A stretch of 49,271 nt of DNA from Nitrospirota bacterium. Its GTDB lineage: Bacteria; Nitrospirota; Thermodesulfovibrionia; Thermodesulfovibrionales; Dissulfurispiraceae. A program made the position numbers and the translations under genes. The notes beneath the pieces were generated by a model. The model made no database searches, had not been told where the DNA came from, and saw only the letters and a list, made by a program, of their open reading frames with translations. The DNA lies in contig JAJZPZ010000008.1 in NCBI GenBank assembly GCA_021847795.1, positions 1-49,271 on the forward strand. Direction: 5' to 3'. The first letter of the stretch is position 1, and each line of letters starts with the position of its first letter. Below, piece by piece: positions 8,012-17,228 of the stretch.

Positions 8012-9694
8012 TTATCTCGTCAGCTTCCGGTACTTGATGCGGTGCGGCTGGTCTGCCGCTGCGCCGAGCTTTGCTTTCCTGTCAGCCTCGTATTCGGAAT
8101 AGTTCCCGTCAAACCAGTTCACCTTGCTGTCGCCTTCAAAGGCAAGTATATGAGTGGCTATGCGGTCGAGGAACCAGCGGTCATGGCTGATCACTACGGC
8201 GCATCCCGCAAAATTCTCCAGGGCCTCTTCAAGGGCGCGCATGGTATTTACATCGAGGTCATTGGTCGGCTCGTCGAGGAGCAGCACATTGGCGCCTTCC
8301 TTCAGCATCCGCGCAAGATGCACGCGGTTCCGTTCTCCCCCGGAGAGCATAGTGACTTTTTTCTGCTGGTCCGACCCCGAGAAATTGAAACGCGCTACAT
8401 AGGCGCGTGAGGCCACCTGTTTTTTCCCGAGTTGGATGTTGTCCTCTCCGCCGGAGATCACCTCCCATATGGTTTTCTGCGGGTCGAGCGCTTCACGGCT
8501 CTGGTCGACATAGGCCAGCTTTACGGTGTCCCCCATCCTGATAGCGCCTGAATCCGGTTTGTCCTGTCCTGTTATCATCCGGAAGAGGGTCGTTTTTCCC
8601 GCCCCGTTCGGCCCGATGACACCGACGATCCCGCCTGGGGGAAGGGAAAAGGTAATGCCCTCCACAAGGACCTGGTCGCCGAAGGCTTTATTCACATTGT
8701 CGAACTCGATGACCACATCGCCGAGCCTCGGTCCGGGCGGGATGTATATCTCGAGTTCCTTTGCGTTTTTCTCGCTGTCCTGGCTCAGGAGGGTTTCATA
8801 GGATTTGATGCGCGCCTTTGCTTTTGCGTGCCTCCCCTTGGGCGACATGCTTATCCATTCGAGTTCCCGCTTCAGGGTCTTCTGCCGCTCGCTTTCGGTC
8901 TTCTCTTCCTGCTGCAGGCGTTTCTGTTTCTGGTCGAGCCAGGACGAGTAGTTTCCTTTCCAGGGGATTCCCTGCCCCCTGTCCAACTCCAGTATCCAGC
9001 CTGCTACATTATCGAGGAAGTAGCGGTCGTGGGTGACGGCGATAATGGTCCCGTCATAGCCCTGCAGATGGTGTTCGAGCCAGGCCACTGATTCGGCATC
9101 CAGGTGGTTGGTCGGCTCGTCAAGGAGCAGGATGTCGGGTTTCTGCAAAAGCAGCCTGCAGAGCGCCACGCGGCGTTTCTCACCTCCAGACAGCACTGTT
9201 ACCGGCGTGTCCCCTGCAGGGCAGCGCAGGGCATCCATCGCCATTTCGAGGCGGGAATCGAGGTTCCAGGCATCCATTGCCTCGAGCTTCTCCTGTACTA
9301 CGCCCTGGCGCTCGATAAGCTTGTTCATCTCGTCATCGGACATGGGCTCTGCGAATCTTTCGTTGATCTTGTTATATTCATTGAGGGTGTCGACCACTTC
9401 CTGCACCCCTTGTTCAACGACCTCTCTCACGGTTTTCGATTCATCGAGCTGCGGTTCCTGCTCAAGGAGTCCCACGGTAAATCCCGGTGAAAGCACGGTC
9501 TCTCCCTGGAAGTCTTTGTCCACTCCCGCCAGGATGCGCAGCAGGGAGCTTTTGCCTGACCCGTTCAGGCCGAGGACGCCTATCTTGGCGCCGTAAAAAT
9601 AGGAAAGGTAAATATCTTTCAGCACCGGCTTTTTATCGTAGTGCTTGCTTACTCCGACCATGGAGTAGATGACTTTGTTCGGTTCATTGGCCAT
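8012..9694 (-). CDS. ettA: energy-dependent translational throttle protein EttA
   Basis: EttA is an ABC-F ATPase that binds the ribosomal E site and gates the first steps of elongation according to ATP/ADP ratio. The 560-residue length is as in E. coli. The first ATPase has [17 protein letters not shown] and [15 protein letters not shown]; the second has [17 protein letters not shown] and [12 protein letters not shown]. Typical EttA segments are present: [10 protein letters not shown], the arm region with [19 protein letters not shown], the linker with [17 protein letters not shown], and [13 protein letters not shown]. The start is ATG 9694, after AAGGAGGATC. It is the second ABC-F gene here but belongs to a different subgroup from the 460-2346 gene. 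Confidence 0.96.
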   Translation of the reverse strand: MANEPNKVIYSMVGVSKHYDKKPVLKDIYLSYFYGAKIGVLGLNGSGKSSLLRILAGVDKDFQGETVLSPGFTVGLLEQEPQLDESKTVREVVEQGVQEVVDTLNEYNKINERFAEPMSDDEMNKLIERQGVVQEKLEAMDAWNLDSRLEMAMDALRCPAGDTPVTVLSGGEKRRVALCRLLLQKPDILLLDEPTNHLDAESVAWLEHHLQGYDGTIIAVTHDRYFLDNVAGWILELDRGQGIPWKGNYSSWLDQKQKRLQQEEKTESERQKTLKRELEWISMSPKGRHAKAKARIKSYETLLSQDSEKNAKELEIYIPPGPRLGDVVIEFDNVNKAFGDQVLVEGITFSLPPGGIVGVIGPNGAGKTTLFRMITGQDKPDSGAIRMGDTVKLAYVDQSREALDPQKTIWEVISGGEDNIQLGKKQVASRAYVARFNFSGSDQQKKVTMLSGGERNRVHLARMLKEGANVLLLDEPTNDLDVNTMRALEEALENFAGCAVVISHDRWFLDRIATHILAFEGDSKVNWFDGNYSEYEADRKAKLGAAADQPHRIKYRKLTR

Positions 9695-9800
9695 ATAATG
9701 TACGATCCTCCTTAATTCCTCTCGTAGTCAGGCAACCCTGAAACTGCTTACACGACCTCATATTTTATCTTAAATAGGCGGATTAGTGATAGTTTTTCCG

Positions 9801-9994
9801 GAGGCCGGGCAGCGGGACAGTCCGGCGTAAAGCCTTTCCGACGCGATAAAAGACACATTATATTCTGGCCAGTTATGTTTCCCTGAAATAAGAGGAGCGG
9901 TTTTCAGTTAGGCTATAAAGGTGGTATGAAATACTTTAAAAGGTATCGCGGAGAAAGCCTTCCCGCCGGACAGACCCGCTGCCCGGCAGCCCTC
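9801..9994. repeat. inverted-repeat element, copy A (about 194 bp)
   Basis: The arms 9801-9848 and 9944-9994 are imperfect inverted copies of each other (both contain GCCGGGCAGCGGG and CGCGATA). The inner stem has AAAGCCTTT and GCGAT. The central about 95 bases, read on the minus strand, are homologous to the core of the element at 30175-30347, sharing TAAAGTATTTCATACCA and, later, ACTGGCC and TGTCTTTTATCGC. The outer arms are unrelated to those of that copy. It contains no open frame. It lies between ettA and the PfpI gene. Confidence 0.75.
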
Positions 9995-10103
9995 ACGCCG
10001 GCTCCAAAGTGACACTTTCACGTCCTCAGGTAAGGGTGTAAAATTTAATAAAAGGCAGGTTGTTTTTAATCACCTTACAACATCACCCTGAAAGAGGTGT
10101 ACC

Positions 10104-10673
10104 ATGACAAAAAAACAACTGGATGGAATGAAGGTCGCCATTCTGGTGACCGACTATTTTGAACAGTCCGAGATGACGGAGCCGAAAAAGGCGCTCGAAG
10201 ACGCCGGGGCAAAGACCATGATTATAGCGCCGAAACCCGGAAAGGTCACCGGGTTCAAGCACGATGTGAAAGGCGATACGTTCCCTGTTGACATGACCCT
10301 GGACAAGGCGAATCCCGAAGATTTCGACGCAGTGCTGCTGCCCGGCGGCGCGCTCAATGCGGACAAACTGAGGATGGAGGACAAGGCCAGGGAATTCGTC
10401 AGGAAGATCGACGAAATGGGCAGGCCGATTGCCGTTATCTGCCACGGCCCCTGGCTGCTTGTGTCGGCAGGGCTGGTGAGTGGAAGGACCATGACCAGCT
10501 ATTACACGATCCAGGACGATATCCGCAATGCAGGCGGCCATTGGCTGAATGTAGAAGTGGTCCACGACAGGAACTGGGTGAGCAGCCGTAAGCCCGATGA
10601 TATCCCTGCTTTCAACCAGACCATGATCGGGCTCTTTGCAGAGCATATGAAGCGCTTGCAGCCCGTAGGGTAA
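10104..10673 (+). CDS. PfpI/DJ-1 family type 1 glutamine amidotransferase-like protein
   Basis: The 189-residue protein has the PfpI/YhbO layout: VAILVTDYFEQSEMTEP (family glutamate in the EQSE segment), the oxyanion-region PGGALNADKLR, and the nucleophile elbow AVICHGPWLL with its cysteine near residue 113. Members act as protein or small-molecule deglycases, chaperones or proteases in stress protection; the exact activity cannot be read from sequence. The ATG follows GAAAGAGGTG, 7 bases upstream. The last 38 bases of the gene (10634-10671) are copied exactly, in inverted orientation, at 17140-17177. A 13-bp inverted repeat follows the stop and may end the transcript. Confidence 0.9.
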   Translation: MTKKQLDGMKVAILVTDYFEQSEMTEPKKALEDAGAKTMIIAPKPGKVTGFKHDVKGDTFPVDMTLDKANPEDFDAVLLPGGALNADKLRMEDKAREFVRKIDEMGRPIAVICHGPWLLVSAGLVSGRTMTSYYTIQDDIRNAGGHWLNVEVVHDRNWVSSRKPDDIPAFNQTMIGLFAEHMKRLQPVG

Positions 10674-10686
10674 GTAAAAATGAAGT

Positions 10687-10735
10687 CTGCCGGACCTTGA
10701 TGTCCCTGCTTCTTGTCCGCTTTCAAGGTCCGGCA
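10687..10735. terminator. 13-bp inverted repeat downstream of the PfpI gene
   Basis: TGCCGGACCTTGA (10687-10699) is repeated as a perfect inverted copy at 10723-10735 around a 23-base loop. It follows the PfpI stop by 14 bases. No U-tract follows, so it may act as a processing or mRNA-stability structure rather than an efficient intrinsic terminator. Confidence 0.4.
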
Positions 10736-10840
10736 TCAATCCCCTGCCCCGCTGCCGGGCGTATGGAAAAGGGGAACAATCCCGTAGTATATTTTAAGAA
10801 CGGAGTCTGTTATCCTTATTTTAAGCCGGTAAGGAGGGAT

Positions 10841-11362
10841 ATGAGAAGACGGAGAGGCGTTCTGATATTTACGGTAATGGTTGCGTTTTTCAGTGCAGCA
10901 TGCTCGGAAGAGCCCGGCATTCAGAAGAAAAAGTTTGAAAAACCGGCCCGGGCCGCCCAAGCTGTAAAGGCCTCGCTGGCAGCAGGCGCATCGTGCCGGC
11001 AGTTTGATGAATCCCTGCAGAAACTCTCCTCGGAAATCGCGGCTGTAAAAAATACGCTCACATCAAAGAAGGAAAAGGATTTGCTGGCTGCCTATTCAGA
11101 CCTTTCGGCAATTTACCAGGACAGCCTCCTGCTGTGGAAATACAAAATACGCTTTGCCCGCTTCTCCTTTGTCCCGAAGGGGCGTATTTATGTGGGGCAG
11201 GATGTTGAGCCTATTGTCATGAAATACCACTTTGCTACGGAGTCCCACGTCTATCCTTCAACCCAGCAGTACTGGAAAAGCATAGCAGAAGATTCGATCC
11301 GGATTATCTGGAGCAACGCTGATTCCCAATTCAAGGTTATAGAGAACATTACCAACTACTGA
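10841..11362 (+). CDS. hypothetical lipoprotein
   Basis: The start is ATG 10841, preceded by TAAGGAGGGAT; the frame is open upstream but has no ribosome site. The N-terminus MRRRRGVLIFTVMVAFFSAAC is a lipoprotein signal peptide with lipobox FSAAC, Cys 21 being the lipidated residue. The 150-residue mature part has a coiled-coil-like middle (ESLQKLSSEIAAVKNTL). It ends in a mixed region with HFATESHVYPSTQQYWKS and WSNADSQFKVIENITNY. No known domain is recognised. The protein is probably anchored in the outer or inner membrane facing the periplasm. Confidence 0.8.
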   Translation: MRRRRGVLIFTVMVAFFSAACSEEPGIQKKKFEKPARAAQAVKASLAAGASCRQFDESLQKLSSEIAAVKNTLTSKKEKDLLAAYSDLSAIYQDSLLLWKYKIRFARFSFVPKGRIYVGQDVEPIVMKYHFATESHVYPSTQQYWKSIAEDSIRIIWSNADSQFKVIENITNY

Positions 11363-11752
11363 GGGCCTCAGGAGACGGTGATGAGTGATGGGTCCAAAGG
11401 CAGTGATGCGTAATGGGTGATGAACCAAAGTGTAAAAGCCGGAACTTGATCTATCGGTCATTGTCATAAGAGATGTTGACTCTCTCACCTTTGGAGTAAG
11501 TTTGCGATTGCGTGCTTTTTCTGGAAATCTGCAGTTTTAGCTTGATGCAACTGTGGGCGGAGTACAAACGATAATCCTCAAAATTTACTGTCTCTTGATT
11601 GAAAGGACTTGCAATCAACAAGGGAAAACAAGACCCAATCGTTCACTGCCTGTAAGGTCGGGAAATGCAATTACAGCTAAAGGCAGGAAACCATCTTATC
11701 CTTCAACTCAGCACTCTTCACGCATTACGCATCACGGTCTTAATTTCCCTGT
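11363..11752. other. 390-bp intergenic region bounded by GTGATGCGTAATG inverted repeats
   Basis: No supportable gene lies here. AGTGATGCGTAATGGGTG (11402-11419) recurs as an inverted near-copy at 11719-11736, and a further degenerate GTGATGAGTGATGGG lies just upstream. The roughly 300 bases between them are AT-richer than the neighbours and hold no open frame with a ribosome site. It may be a decayed insertion. Confidence 0.5.
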
Positions 11753-12244
11753 TTATGAAAGCAGACTCCGGAAAATCAGATAGCCTGAAACGCCGCCTGC
11801 AATAAGGACGAAACCGGACAGGGAGAATATTCCCCCGAGCAGCGTTTTCACATCCTGCAAAGAGAGCCTTCCGGCCCATAGCAACTGGGCGGCCAGCCAG
11901 AAAAAAAGGCCCCCCTGCAAAGAGGGCCGCAGGAGTCTTTCCCACGGCAGGGTGACACGGACCGCCGGTTTATTCAGGGTGAAGTGAATTATACGGAAAT
12001 GCCTCAACAGGAAGAGCAGGGCAACCCACCATACAAGCGGGGCAAGGGCTATGAAGACACTGAGCGCCTTGTGCCTGACCCGCGCCGCAGTGCTTCCGAA
12101 GACAATGCTGTTTCCCATCCTCCTGGGCAGGAGGGAAAAGCCTGCGGGTTTCCCGAGGAAGAGCGCGGCGGTAAAATGGGCTAGTTCGTGCAGGAAGGTG
12201 CCGGGAAGAAAGAGAACGGCCTTTATGATGATCGTTGCCTTCAT
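11753..12244 (-). CDS. membrane protein with HELAH motif (M50-like)
   Basis: This 163-residue protein has about four hydrophobic segments. The motif FLHELAHFTAALFLG (about residues 17-31) contains HExxH in the first helix, as in zinc site-2-type membrane peptidases and their relatives. A second zinc ligand of the family (an NxxPxxxxDG-type motif) is not visible, so proteolytic activity is doubtful. It could be a minimal or degenerate M50-like protein. Its ATG is 89 bases after the stop of the UPF0182 gene on the same strand, so the two may be co-transcribed. Confidence 0.7.
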   Translation of the reverse strand: MKATIIIKAVLFLPGTFLHELAHFTAALFLGKPAGFSLLPRRMGNSIVFGSTAARVRHKALSVFIALAPLVWWVALLFLLRHFRIIHFTLNKPAVRVTLPWERLLRPSLQGGLFFWLAAQLLWAGRLSLQDVKTLLGGIFSLSGFVLIAGGVSGYLIFRSLLS

Positions 12245-12333
12245 GCGATCACGCCTTCGCTGTTGTGCCTGCGCCTCTGCGTAACATGGTGCTGTATCCC
12301 CCCTTGCTCCGCCACGCCGTCCGACAGCCGTTG

Positions 12334-15153
12334 TTATTTTATGTCGCCCAGGATGCGGCCCAGTTCCTCGAGGGCTTTTCCTGCCTCCGCGTACTTGCCC
12401 TGCCCCATCAGGCTGCGGTATTGATCATAATACTTCACTGCAGACTTGATTGATGCTTTGCCGGGGGCCTCTGCTTTCATTGTCGTATCTTTGACGGCTT
12501 CCCGTGAATATCCGCCTGAGAAAAATTTACTCAGGGCGCCCTCGAAGGTCGTGCCGTATGCAAGCTGGTCTCCGAATACTACGACCACCCTTCTCAGTTC
12601 AGGCATTTTGCCCACCGCGGCCTGCAGGTAAATCGGCTGTACATACATCAACCGGTAATTCGATAAGGGGATGGCCAGCAGGTTCCCGAAGATCACGGAT
12701 GAGCCCTGCTGGTTCCACAGAGTCAAATCCTTGCTGATGACCTCATCCTGGTTGATCCGGATGCCTATCTGGAGTGGGCCGTAAACGAGTTTGTCCTTCG
12801 GGAACTTATAAAGTACGAGCTTGCCGTATTTATCGCCGTCGCACCGCGCTATAAGCAGGGATACCATATTGTTTCGCGGATTGCCTTTGTCCCCTGAATA
12901 GGGAGAGAACGGCAGGGCGAGCACGAACTCTTCGTTTCGGCTGTCAGGCAGGCGGGATATCATGTAATAAGGTTTAATGTGATGCACTTCCTCCGCCTTT
13001 GCCGCAGCGCGCGATGCCTCCCAGGAATCTTCGCGGTTATAAAAGACCTGCGGGTTGTTCATGTGATACGTCGCATATATCGAACTTTGGACGCTCAACA
13101 GGTCCTCGGGGTATCTCAGGTGCTGCCTGAGGGATGCCGGCATTGCCGCGAGTTCCCGGAACATTCCCGGGAATGCCTTTGCATAGGCCAGCGCAACCGG
13201 GTCTGTTTTGTCCGCAATGTAAAAACGGACTGTCCCGTTGTAGGCATCCACGACCACTTTAACGGAGTTGCGGATATAGTTTATCTGTGTGTCCTCCCCT
13301 GTCGGTTGTGAATACGGATAGGTGCTTGCCGTTGTGTAGGCGTCCCAGATGAAATATATCCTGCCGTCGGCTACTACATGGTACATGTCCGAATCATACC
13401 TGAGGAAAGGCGCGATTTCCTTGACCCTTGACTGTATGTCCCTGCGGAACATTACGCGACTTTCCGGGGTGAGTTCCCGCGTCGTGAACATCCTGATCCC
13501 TTCGAATCTCAAGGCAAAGGCCAGCTTTTTGAGGAACGTATCAAGCTTTATGCCACCCTTGCCGGTATAGGAATACTCGGCGTTCACATCTCCCTTCGGG
13601 TAGTCGAATTCTTTGGCCCTGGTGCCCACATAGACCAGGCCGGAGGTTTCTTCCCCGAAATATATCCTTGGTTGATCGAGCTTCAGTTCAGGATAGGACG
13701 TTGCCGGCGGTATGTCTTTCAGCAGGTAATCAGGAAGGCCTTCCTGCCCGAAACGGTTGACAGGCGCGGCAACGGAACCGTAGCCGTGGGTATAGACCAG
13801 CCGGAGGTTCTGCCATGTTTTTGATTGCGGGGCGAGCCGCCCGGTATTGAGTTCGCGGAGGGACAGCATCAACTGCGTGAGTTTTCCGTCCAGGACATAC
13901 CTGTCGACATCAACGTCTGCAAAATAATAGTAGAGACGCAATGCCTGGTTCTGGTTGTTTGCCGCCTGCAGGATCATGGGGTCCCACAGCCTGATGCTGT
14001 CTACAATTGCTTTATCATCTTTGGTAAGAGGGCCGACCGATGTGTTCACCGGGTAATCTATTTCCGTAATTCCATTCAGGCCATAGGCATCTCTTGTGAA
14101 CGCAATGTTCCTTTCCAGGTACGGGGTTTCGAGGGGGAGTTCGTTGGGGGAAACCCTGAAATGCTGGAGGACCTCCGGAACGATCCCGACCCCGAAGATT
14201 TTCACAACAAGGAACAGCGCTGTCCCGATGCCGAAAGTGGTGATTGTTTTCCTTGTTGATTTCGCAAAAGCCGAAGTCAGAAAGGCAACAGCGCAGATGC
14301 CGAGGACCGCGAGCATTACATTGTACGCGGGCAGTTGCACGTTGATGTCGGTCCATCCGGCCCCATACACGACCCCGCGATGGGAGTAGAGCAGCCCCCA
14401 CCTGTCTACCATGGTGTTCACCATGACAACCAGGGTGCCTAAAACGGACAGGACAGAGAGGTGGGTGACTATCCTGTGAATAAACGGGTCCATCAGGGAG
14501 TTCAGGGAAATTTCCCTCACGTTTCCGTGCTGCTCGTAAAAGCGAGGGGCTTTGAACAGCAGGGCCTCGAAAAAGTACAAGCCGGCAGTCAGGACTACGC
14601 TGTAGAGAAATATGTTTTCCGCCAAACCGGCAAAAACCTTGATGAAAGGCAGGGTGAAAATGTAAAACCCTATATCTTTATTGAAAACAGGATCTGCTTT
14701 GCCGAAGGGGACCGCGTTCAGGGACATCAGGAGTTCGTTCCAGTAACCGGAAGCCCATAACCCGAACACGACAAAAGCAAGGAACTGGGCAGCCAACCCG
14801 GCTTTTAGTATTATGGCCCGGCCCGGGTGGTGGACAAACTCCGGTTTTGCCTTTTTAAAATAATGGTTCCATGTCAGGACTGCAACCAGGCCGAACAGGG
14901 CGGCAAGTAAACCGCCTAAGGAGAATATGGAGGTTTTAAGCATGATCAGCTTCCAGAAGCGTTGCGTGTAGCCGACCTCCTGGAACCAGAGGGAGTCCGT
15001 ATATATGTCCTGCCAGAGATAGATGCCCTTAAAGACAACTATGCCCGCGACGGCAAGCAAACCCGCCTTGACATATTCTCTTCTGCGTACGCTCCGGGAT
15101 GCAGGGAGAAAAAACAGAAGGCACACTACAACAAATATTATGAGGTCCAGCAC
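12334..15153 (-). CDS. UPF0182 family large membrane protein (COG1615)
   Basis: The best start is GTG 15153, preceded by CGGAGGGAATC and giving VLDLIIFVVVCLLFFLPA; the frame is open to 15261 but the extra 36 residues look non-coding. The product (939 residues) has about seven transmembrane helices in the first third, with the family segments DSLWFQEVGYTQRFW and GKADPVFNKDIGFYIFTLPF. A large extracytoplasmic C-terminal region follows, with ITEIDYPVN, TYPYSQPTGEDTQINYIRNS and VDAYNGTVRFYIADKTDP. UPF0182 proteins are widespread in anaerobes, cyanobacteria and actinobacteria. Their biochemical role is unknown. Confidence 0.93.
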   Translation of the reverse strand: MLDLIIFVVVCLLFFLPASRSVRRREYVKAGLLAVAGIVVFKGIYLWQDIYTDSLWFQEVGYTQRFWKLIMLKTSIFSLGGLLAALFGLVAVLTWNHYFKKAKPEFVHHPGRAIILKAGLAAQFLAFVVFGLWASGYWNELLMSLNAVPFGKADPVFNKDIGFYIFTLPFIKVFAGLAENIFLYSVVLTAGLYFFEALLFKAPRFYEQHGNVREISLNSLMDPFIHRIVTHLSVLSVLGTLVVMVNTMVDRWGLLYSHRGVVYGAGWTDINVQLPAYNVMLAVLGICAVAFLTSAFAKSTRKTITTFGIGTALFLVVKIFGVGIVPEVLQHFRVSPNELPLETPYLERNIAFTRDAYGLNGITEIDYPVNTSVGPLTKDDKAIVDSIRLWDPMILQAANNQNQALRLYYYFADVDVDRYVLDGKLTQLMLSLRELNTGRLAPQSKTWQNLRLVYTHGYGSVAAPVNRFGQEGLPDYLLKDIPPATSYPELKLDQPRIYFGEETSGLVYVGTRAKEFDYPKGDVNAEYSYTGKGGIKLDTFLKKLAFALRFEGIRMFTTRELTPESRVMFRRDIQSRVKEIAPFLRYDSDMYHVVADGRIYFIWDAYTTASTYPYSQPTGEDTQINYIRNSVKVVVDAYNGTVRFYIADKTDPVALAYAKAFPGMFRELAAMPASLRQHLRYPEDLLSVQSSIYATYHMNNPQVFYNREDSWEASRAAAKAEEVHHIKPYYMISRLPDSRNEEFVLALPFSPYSGDKGNPRNNMVSLLIARCDGDKYGKLVLYKFPKDKLVYGPLQIGIRINQDEVISKDLTLWNQQGSSVIFGNLLAIPLSNYRLMYVQPIYLQAAVGKMPELRRVVVVFGDQLAYGTTFEGALSKFFSGGYSREAVKDTTMKAEAPGKASIKSAVKYYDQYRSLMGQGKYAEAGKALEELGRILGDIK

Positions 15154-15357
15154 GATTCCCTCCGTATAGTTAGGTTGTGTATGCACAACCTGGATGCTTA
15201 ATGATACAACATAATGGGGAAACGCTGTCGCGCATTGAGAAAAGCGCATGGAGACAGACATGGGGACAGCTGTTCCGGCCCTTCCGAAAATCTGATACTA
15301 TTTAAGAGTAAGGCGCAACGTCCTGACAGCCGGCCTGTTGCCGGAGGAGGTTAATGT

Positions 15358-17064
15358 ATGCGGTATCATGCCCTTGCCTGCGACTATGACGGCACCATTG
15401 CCGAAAACGGGAGCGTAAGTCCGGACTGCATCTCTGCCCTTGAGCGCCTGCGCGCCTCAGGCAGGATGCTGATACTTGTAACGGGCCGCCGGCTCGGCGA
15501 CCTCCTGCAGGTATTCCCTCATATTACGCTCTTTGACAGGGTTGTTGCGGAAAACGGGGCCCTGGTCTACCGCCCGGCAACGTACGAAGAGAAACTCATC
15601 GGCGAGCCGCCGCCGCAGGAGTTCATTGATGAGCTTCGGGCCCGGGGAGTTTCCCCTTCAGTGGGGCGCGTGATTGTTGCCACCTGGGAGCCGCACCAGG
15701 CAACCGTTGTCGAGGTCATCCGCGACCTGGGACTCGAAATGCACGTGGTCTTCAATAAAGGCGCGGTCATGGTGCTCCCTTCAGGGGTGAACAAGGCCGC
15801 GGGCCTCAAATATGCGCTCTATGATCTGGGGTTCTCAGCCCACAATATAGCAGGCGTGGGGGATGCGGAAAATGACCACGCCTTCCTTTCTCTCTGTGAA
15901 TGTTCGGTTGCGGTTGCCAATGCCCTGCCTGCAATAAAAAAGCATGCCGATCTCATCACCGGCGGTGAGCGCGGCGAAGGAGTCATTGAGCTGATCAACA
16001 AGATGATTGCAAACGATCTCCGCGAACTGGAGCCGCGGCTGAAACGGCATGAACTCCTGCTCGGCACGCGCGAGGATGACGGCGAGATATGCATCCAGCC
16101 CTATGGGAGCAATATCCTGGTTTCAGGCACCTCGGGCAGCGGTAAATCCACCTTTGCCACAGGTTTCCTGGAGCACCTGGGAAAAAAGAAGTACCAGTTC
16201 TGCATTATCGATCCCGAAGGAGATTATGACAAGCTTGAGGGCGCCGTGGTTGTGGGCAGCAGCAAGTCCGCGCCTATTGTGGAAGGGGGTATCAGGCTGC
16301 TGGAGCGGTACGACCAGAATGTGGTGCTCAACCTGCTGGGAATACCTCTTGAGGACCGCCCATCGTTTTTCAGGGACTTTCTGCCGAAGCTGCAGGAATT
16401 GAGGACCCGCACGGGCCGCCCCCACTGGATCGTCCTGGATGAAGCGCACCACCTCGTCCCCCTGAATCTGGACATGTCTTCTTTTGCTTTCTGCCAGAAC
16501 CTCTACGGGATTATGATGATCACCGTGCACCCGTCCCATGTTTCTCCCTCCTTCCTCTTTGCAGCCGACCTGATTGTTGCAGTCGGGGAATCTCCTGAAT
16601 ATGTTTTTACCGACTTCAGCAAAACCACTGGGCAGGCCACGCCGCCGGTAACAGTACGCCGCCTTGAGCCCGGCAAGGCGCTTGCCTGGTTCAGGCAAAG
16701 CCATGAAGGGGCTTTTCTTTTCAGGACCAACCCTTCGCACAGCGCGCGCCAGAGGCATCTCCGCAAATATGCCGACGGCTTGCTCGGCCCTGACAAGAGT
16801 TTTTATTTCAGGGGGCCCGAAGGCAAGCTCAACCTGAAAGCTTACAACCTTATGCTCTTTCTCCAGATTGCCGAGGGGGTTGATGATGAGACCTGGCTCT
16901 ATCACCTGAAGCGGGGGGATTTCTCCCGCTGGTTCCGTTTTTCCATAAAAGACGAGAACCTGGCAGCGCATACAGAAAAACTGGAGCGGATGGACATCTC
17001 TCCACGGGAAAGCCGGGCGCTCATGAAAGAAGCTATCGAAGACCGGTATAAAGCCCCTGTGTAA
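15358..17064 (+). CDS. HAD-IIB phosphatase fused to HerA/DUF87-like P-loop ATPase
   Basis: Residues 1-225 form a Cof-type HAD phosphatase: CDYDGTIAENG (nucleophile Asp and acid Asp), LVTGRR (motif II), the NKAAGLKYAL lysine and GVGDAENDHAFL (motif IV). Residues about 240-480 form a P-loop ATPase with Walker A GTSGSGKST, CIIDPEGDYD and Walker B WIVLDEAHHLVP, as in the HerA/DUF87 group. The last 100 residues are a helical domain with WLYHLKRGDFSRWFR. The start has GGAGGAGGT upstream. The fusion implies that ATP-driven work is coupled to hydrolysis of a phosphorylated metabolite, perhaps a sugar phosphate, but no substrate can be assigned. Confidence 0.88.
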   Translation: MRYHALACDYDGTIAENGSVSPDCISALERLRASGRMLILVTGRRLGDLLQVFPHITLFDRVVAENGALVYRPATYEEKLIGEPPPQEFIDELRARGVSPSVGRVIVATWEPHQATVVEVIRDLGLEMHVVFNKGAVMVLPSGVNKAAGLKYALYDLGFSAHNIAGVGDAENDHAFLSLCECSVAVANALPAIKKHADLITGGERGEGVIELINKMIANDLRELEPRLKRHELLLGTREDDGEICIQPYGSNILVSGTSGSGKSTFATGFLEHLGKKKYQFCIIDPEGDYDKLEGAVVVGSSKSAPIVEGGIRLLERYDQNVVLNLLGIPLEDRPSFFRDFLPKLQELRTRTGRPHWIVLDEAHHLVPLNLDMSSFAFCQNLYGIMMITVHPSHVSPSFLFAADLIVAVGESPEYVFTDFSKTTGQATPPVTVRRLEPGKALAWFRQSHEGAFLFRTNPSHSARQRHLRKYADGLLGPDKSFYFRGPEGKLNLKAYNLMLFLQIAEGVDDETWLYHLKRGDFSRWFRFSIKDENLAAHTEKLERMDISPRESRALMKEAIEDRYKAPV

Positions 17065-17087
17065 GCCCGTATCCCTGCCGGCGTTTC

Positions 17088-17115
17088 TTGACAACCTTGC
17101 AGGACCTGCTAGACT
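17088..17115 (+). promoter_or_regulatory. sigma-70-type promoter for the DUF1540 gene
   Basis: TTGACA (17088-17093) and TAGACT (17110-17115) are separated by 16 bases. Transcription from here would start near 17123, run through the 38-bp inserted segment and the second copy of the 35-bp repeat, and reach the ATG at 17229 after a leader of about 105 bases. The second TAGACT (17183) has no -35 partner. Confidence 0.6.
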
Positions 17116-17212
17116 TTTCTTATACGGAAGGGTCATTTCACCCTACGGGCTGCAAGCGCTTCATATGCTCTGCAAAGCCTGCTAGACTTTTCTTATACGG
17201 AAGGGTCATTTC
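17105..17212. repeat. 35-bp direct repeat flanking a 38-bp inverted copy of the pfpI 3' end
   Basis: Bases 17105-17139 and 17178-17212 are identical (CCTGCTAGAC... to ...GGTCATTTC). Between them, 17140-17177 is the exact reverse complement of 10634-10671, which covers the last codons and first stop base of the PfpI gene. This is the structure left by a replication template switch: jump to a distant inverted template, copy 38 bases, and return 35 bases upstream. An assembly error is the alternative. Confidence 0.85.
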
Positions 17213-17228
17213 CGGAGGAGGTGCGCTT

